In this document: positions 4,132 to 5,599 of the stretch, one piece after another
Position numbering within the stretch: position 1 is the stretch's first letter
Layout: every line of letters begins with the position of its first letter
NCBI GenBank assembly: GCA_902782625.1
Contig: CACZNZ010000603.1
Location: 1-5,599, forward strand
DNA: 5,599 bases
Direction of reading: 5' to 3'
DNA from: an uncultured Lachnospiraceae bacterium
GTDB lineage: Bacteria; Bacillota; Clostridia; Lachnospirales; Lachnospiraceae
The notes under the pieces: model-generated
Told to the model about the DNA's origin: nothing
The model's database searches: none
Seen by the model: the letters and a program-made list of their open reading frames with translations, nothing else
Made by a program: the position numbers and the translations under genes

Positions 4132-5599
4132 TTATGCCTGTATCTCCGTGCCGTCCCGGAAGGTCACCATGATTTCTTTCTTCCTGCCGACCGTCACAAA
4201 GTCCACCATGTCTCCCCAGAGCCTATCATCGAACTCCGTGATTATGCCGTCCTGTGCTTTTAGGTTTTTGATGAACTGTGAGAGCCGTTCGCTCTGTGCT
4301 TCTTTTGCGGAAATGGCAGCAGTCACTTCATCGTACCGTTCCTTTATCCCATCGTAGCGCTGAACCAGGCTGTCATAGCGTTTCTGGTACTCGTCCTGAT
4401 CCTGTGCGACACGGGCATTCTCCGCCACAATGTTCTGTGTCATTTCCACGACAACAGCCATTTCTTCCTCAAGCTTTGTCTTTTCTTCTTCGAGGGCATC
4501 CGTTCGGCAGACGGTCTTTCTGATGATCTCGGCATTGGCGATGATCTCTTTCTTCTCAGTCAGAAGCTGGTTGAATGCCGAAATGAATGCCGCCTTGACC
4601 TCATCTTCCGTGACATGAGCAGTTTCGCAGATGATATCGTTGTACTTGTTGTTGCAGCGGTACACGACCTTGCGGTAACGGTCTGTCGAATGCCAGACCT
4701 TCGAGCCGTACCAGCATCCGCAGTCAGCACATTTTATCTTGTTGGAGAAGATCGTGACACCACTGTAGCGTGACCGTCCTCCGGCTCTCTTGGCAAGTTC
4801 CGCCTGCACCAATTCAAAGACCTTCGGATCAATGATTGCCTCGTGGTTGCCTTCCACGTAATACTGTGGGACTTCACCCTCATTCTTTTTCATCTTCTTC
4901 TGCAAGAAGTCCACCGTGAACTCCTTCTGCAAAAGTGCATCACCCTTGTACTTCTCATTCGAGAGCATCCGGCGCACCGTCTGCTGGTTCCATTTGTCTT
5001 TGCCACCAGGAGATTTGATGCCGCGCCTGGTAAGTTCCGCTGCAATAGAATGTGGTGTCATGCCTTCAAGGAACAGCCGGAAAATCAGTCTGACCGTTTC
5101 TGCCTCCTTGGGATTCACCACGATCTTGCCTGTTTCTTTATCCTTATCCAATCCCAGGAAACGACTGTAGGCAAAGCTGACCTTGCCGTCAGCCATACGC
5201 TTGCGCTGTCCCCAAGTGACATTCTCTGAAATGGAACGGCTCTCTTCCTGGGCAAGGCTCGACATGATGGTGATGAGCAGTTCGCCCTTAGAGTCCAAAG
5301 TCCATATATTTTCTTTCTCAAAATAGATCTCAATGCCCTCGTCCTTCAGCTTGCGCACCGTAGTCAGGCTGTCCACTGTGTTTCGTGCGAATCTGCTGAC
5401 GCTCTTGGTGATGATAAGGTCTATCTTCCCTGCAAGGGCATCAGCGATCATGGTTTTAAAGCCCTCACGCTTTTTGGTGTTCGTTGCGGAGATGCCTTCG
5501 TCCGTGTATATTCCGGCAAACTCCCAATCGTCACGCCCTTTGATGTAATTGGTGTAGTAATCGACCTGTGCAGCGTAGCTTGTTGCCTGGTCTTCATGG
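4132..5599 (-). CDS. Large serine recombinase (site-specific integrase), N-terminus outside the window
   Basis: This enzyme would cut and rejoin attachment sites to insert, excise or invert a mobile element, through a covalent phosphoserine link. The frame is open to the window edge, giving 488 residues. By comparison with the family, some 15-25 residues with the catalytic serine are missing to the right. In-window residues 1-130 are the resolvase catalytic domain: an EDQATSYAAQVDYYTNYIK helix, DEGISATNTKKREGF, and SVSRFARNT with the family's active-site arginines. LITIMSSLAQEESRSIS forms the start of the long linker helix. Residues about 148-275 are the DNA-binding recombinase domain. A zinc ribbon follows with cysteines at about 290, 293, 315 and 324. 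Then comes a long coiled coil (about 365-450) and a C-terminal segment with FDDRLWGDMVDFVTV. The gene looks intact within the window and is more GC-rich than the operon. The element and attachment sites cannot be identified from here. Confidence 0.95.
   Translation of the reverse strand, partial: HEDQATSYAAQVDYYTNYIKGRDDWEFAGIYTDEGISATNTKKREGFKTMIADALAGKIDLIITKSVSRFARNTVDSLTTVRKLKDEGIEIYFEKENIWTLDSKGELLITIMSSLAQEESRSISENVTWGQRKRMADGKVSFAYSRFLGLDKDKETGKIVVNPKEAETVRLIFRLFLEGMTPHSIAAELTRRGIKSPGGKDKWNQQTVRRMLSNEKYKGDALLQKEFTVDFLQKKMKKNEGEVPQYYVEGNHEAIIDPKVFELVQAELAKRAGGRSRYSGVTIFSNKIKCADCGCWYGSKVWHSTDRYRKVVYRCNNKYNDIICETAHVTEDEVKAAFISAFNQLLTEKKEIIANAEIIRKTVCRTDALEEEKTKLEEEMAVVVEMTQNIVAENARVAQDQDEYQKRYDSLVQRYDGIKERYDEVTAAISAKEAQSERLSQFIKNLKAQDGIITEFDDRLWGDMVDFVTVGRKKEIMVTFRDGTEIQA

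Noticed and set aside
4843..5229. 128-residue plus-strand open frame opposite the recombinase
   Set aside because: It is fully antisense to a clearly homologous recombinase domain and has no supporting signals.

Overview
The window fits a low-to-mid GC Firmicute, most likely a gut Clostridia or Lachnospiraceae-type genome. This is inferred from strong AGGAGG-type ribosome binding sites, tightly packed genes, and a large serine recombinase of the kind common on clostridial mobile elements. Every gene I can support is on the minus strand, so the window reads biologically from right to left. There is no tRNA, rRNA or CRISPR array.

Right end (5599-4132): a large serine recombinase, cut by the window edge so that its start and catalytic serine lie outside. 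It ends in a terminator-like hairpin with a UUCG tetraloop (4113-4092). Between that and the next gene is a compact control region (about 4080-3994). It holds a near-consensus promoter (TTGAAA, 17 bp, TATAAT) overlaid by an 11-bp inverted repeat.

Middle (3993-294): a five-gene operon driven by that promoter. In order it encodes (1) an excisionase/MerR-type helix-turn-helix protein fused to a hydrophobic segment and a coiled coil, (2) a 366-aa helical protein with a TPR-like stretch, (3) a 61-aa single-span membrane protein whose start lies inside gene 2, (4) a 134-aa protein with an amphipathic N-terminus, and (5) a 502-aa protein with an alpha/beta N-terminal region, a long coiled coil and a small C-terminal domain that faintly resembles HicA/dsRBD folds. 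Spacing is -1, -44, +19 and +12 nt, each gene has its own ribosome binding site, and I see no terminator inside. I cannot assign any of genes 2-5 to a named family. Three of the five look membrane-associated.

Left end (293-1): a short region with three exact GGGTGTGCA copies at a 22-bp period, a degenerate fourth in phase, and an inverted copy that makes a perfect 10-bp palindrome. It then runs into a 5'-truncated type I restriction-modification methyltransferase (hsdM), which begins abruptly at its SAM-binding motif I.

Overall this looks like a mobile-element cargo module lying between a site-specific recombinase and a damaged restriction-modification locus. A regulated, membrane-associated defence or stress function is a reasonable hypothesis, but it rests on context and not on recognised catalytic motifs.
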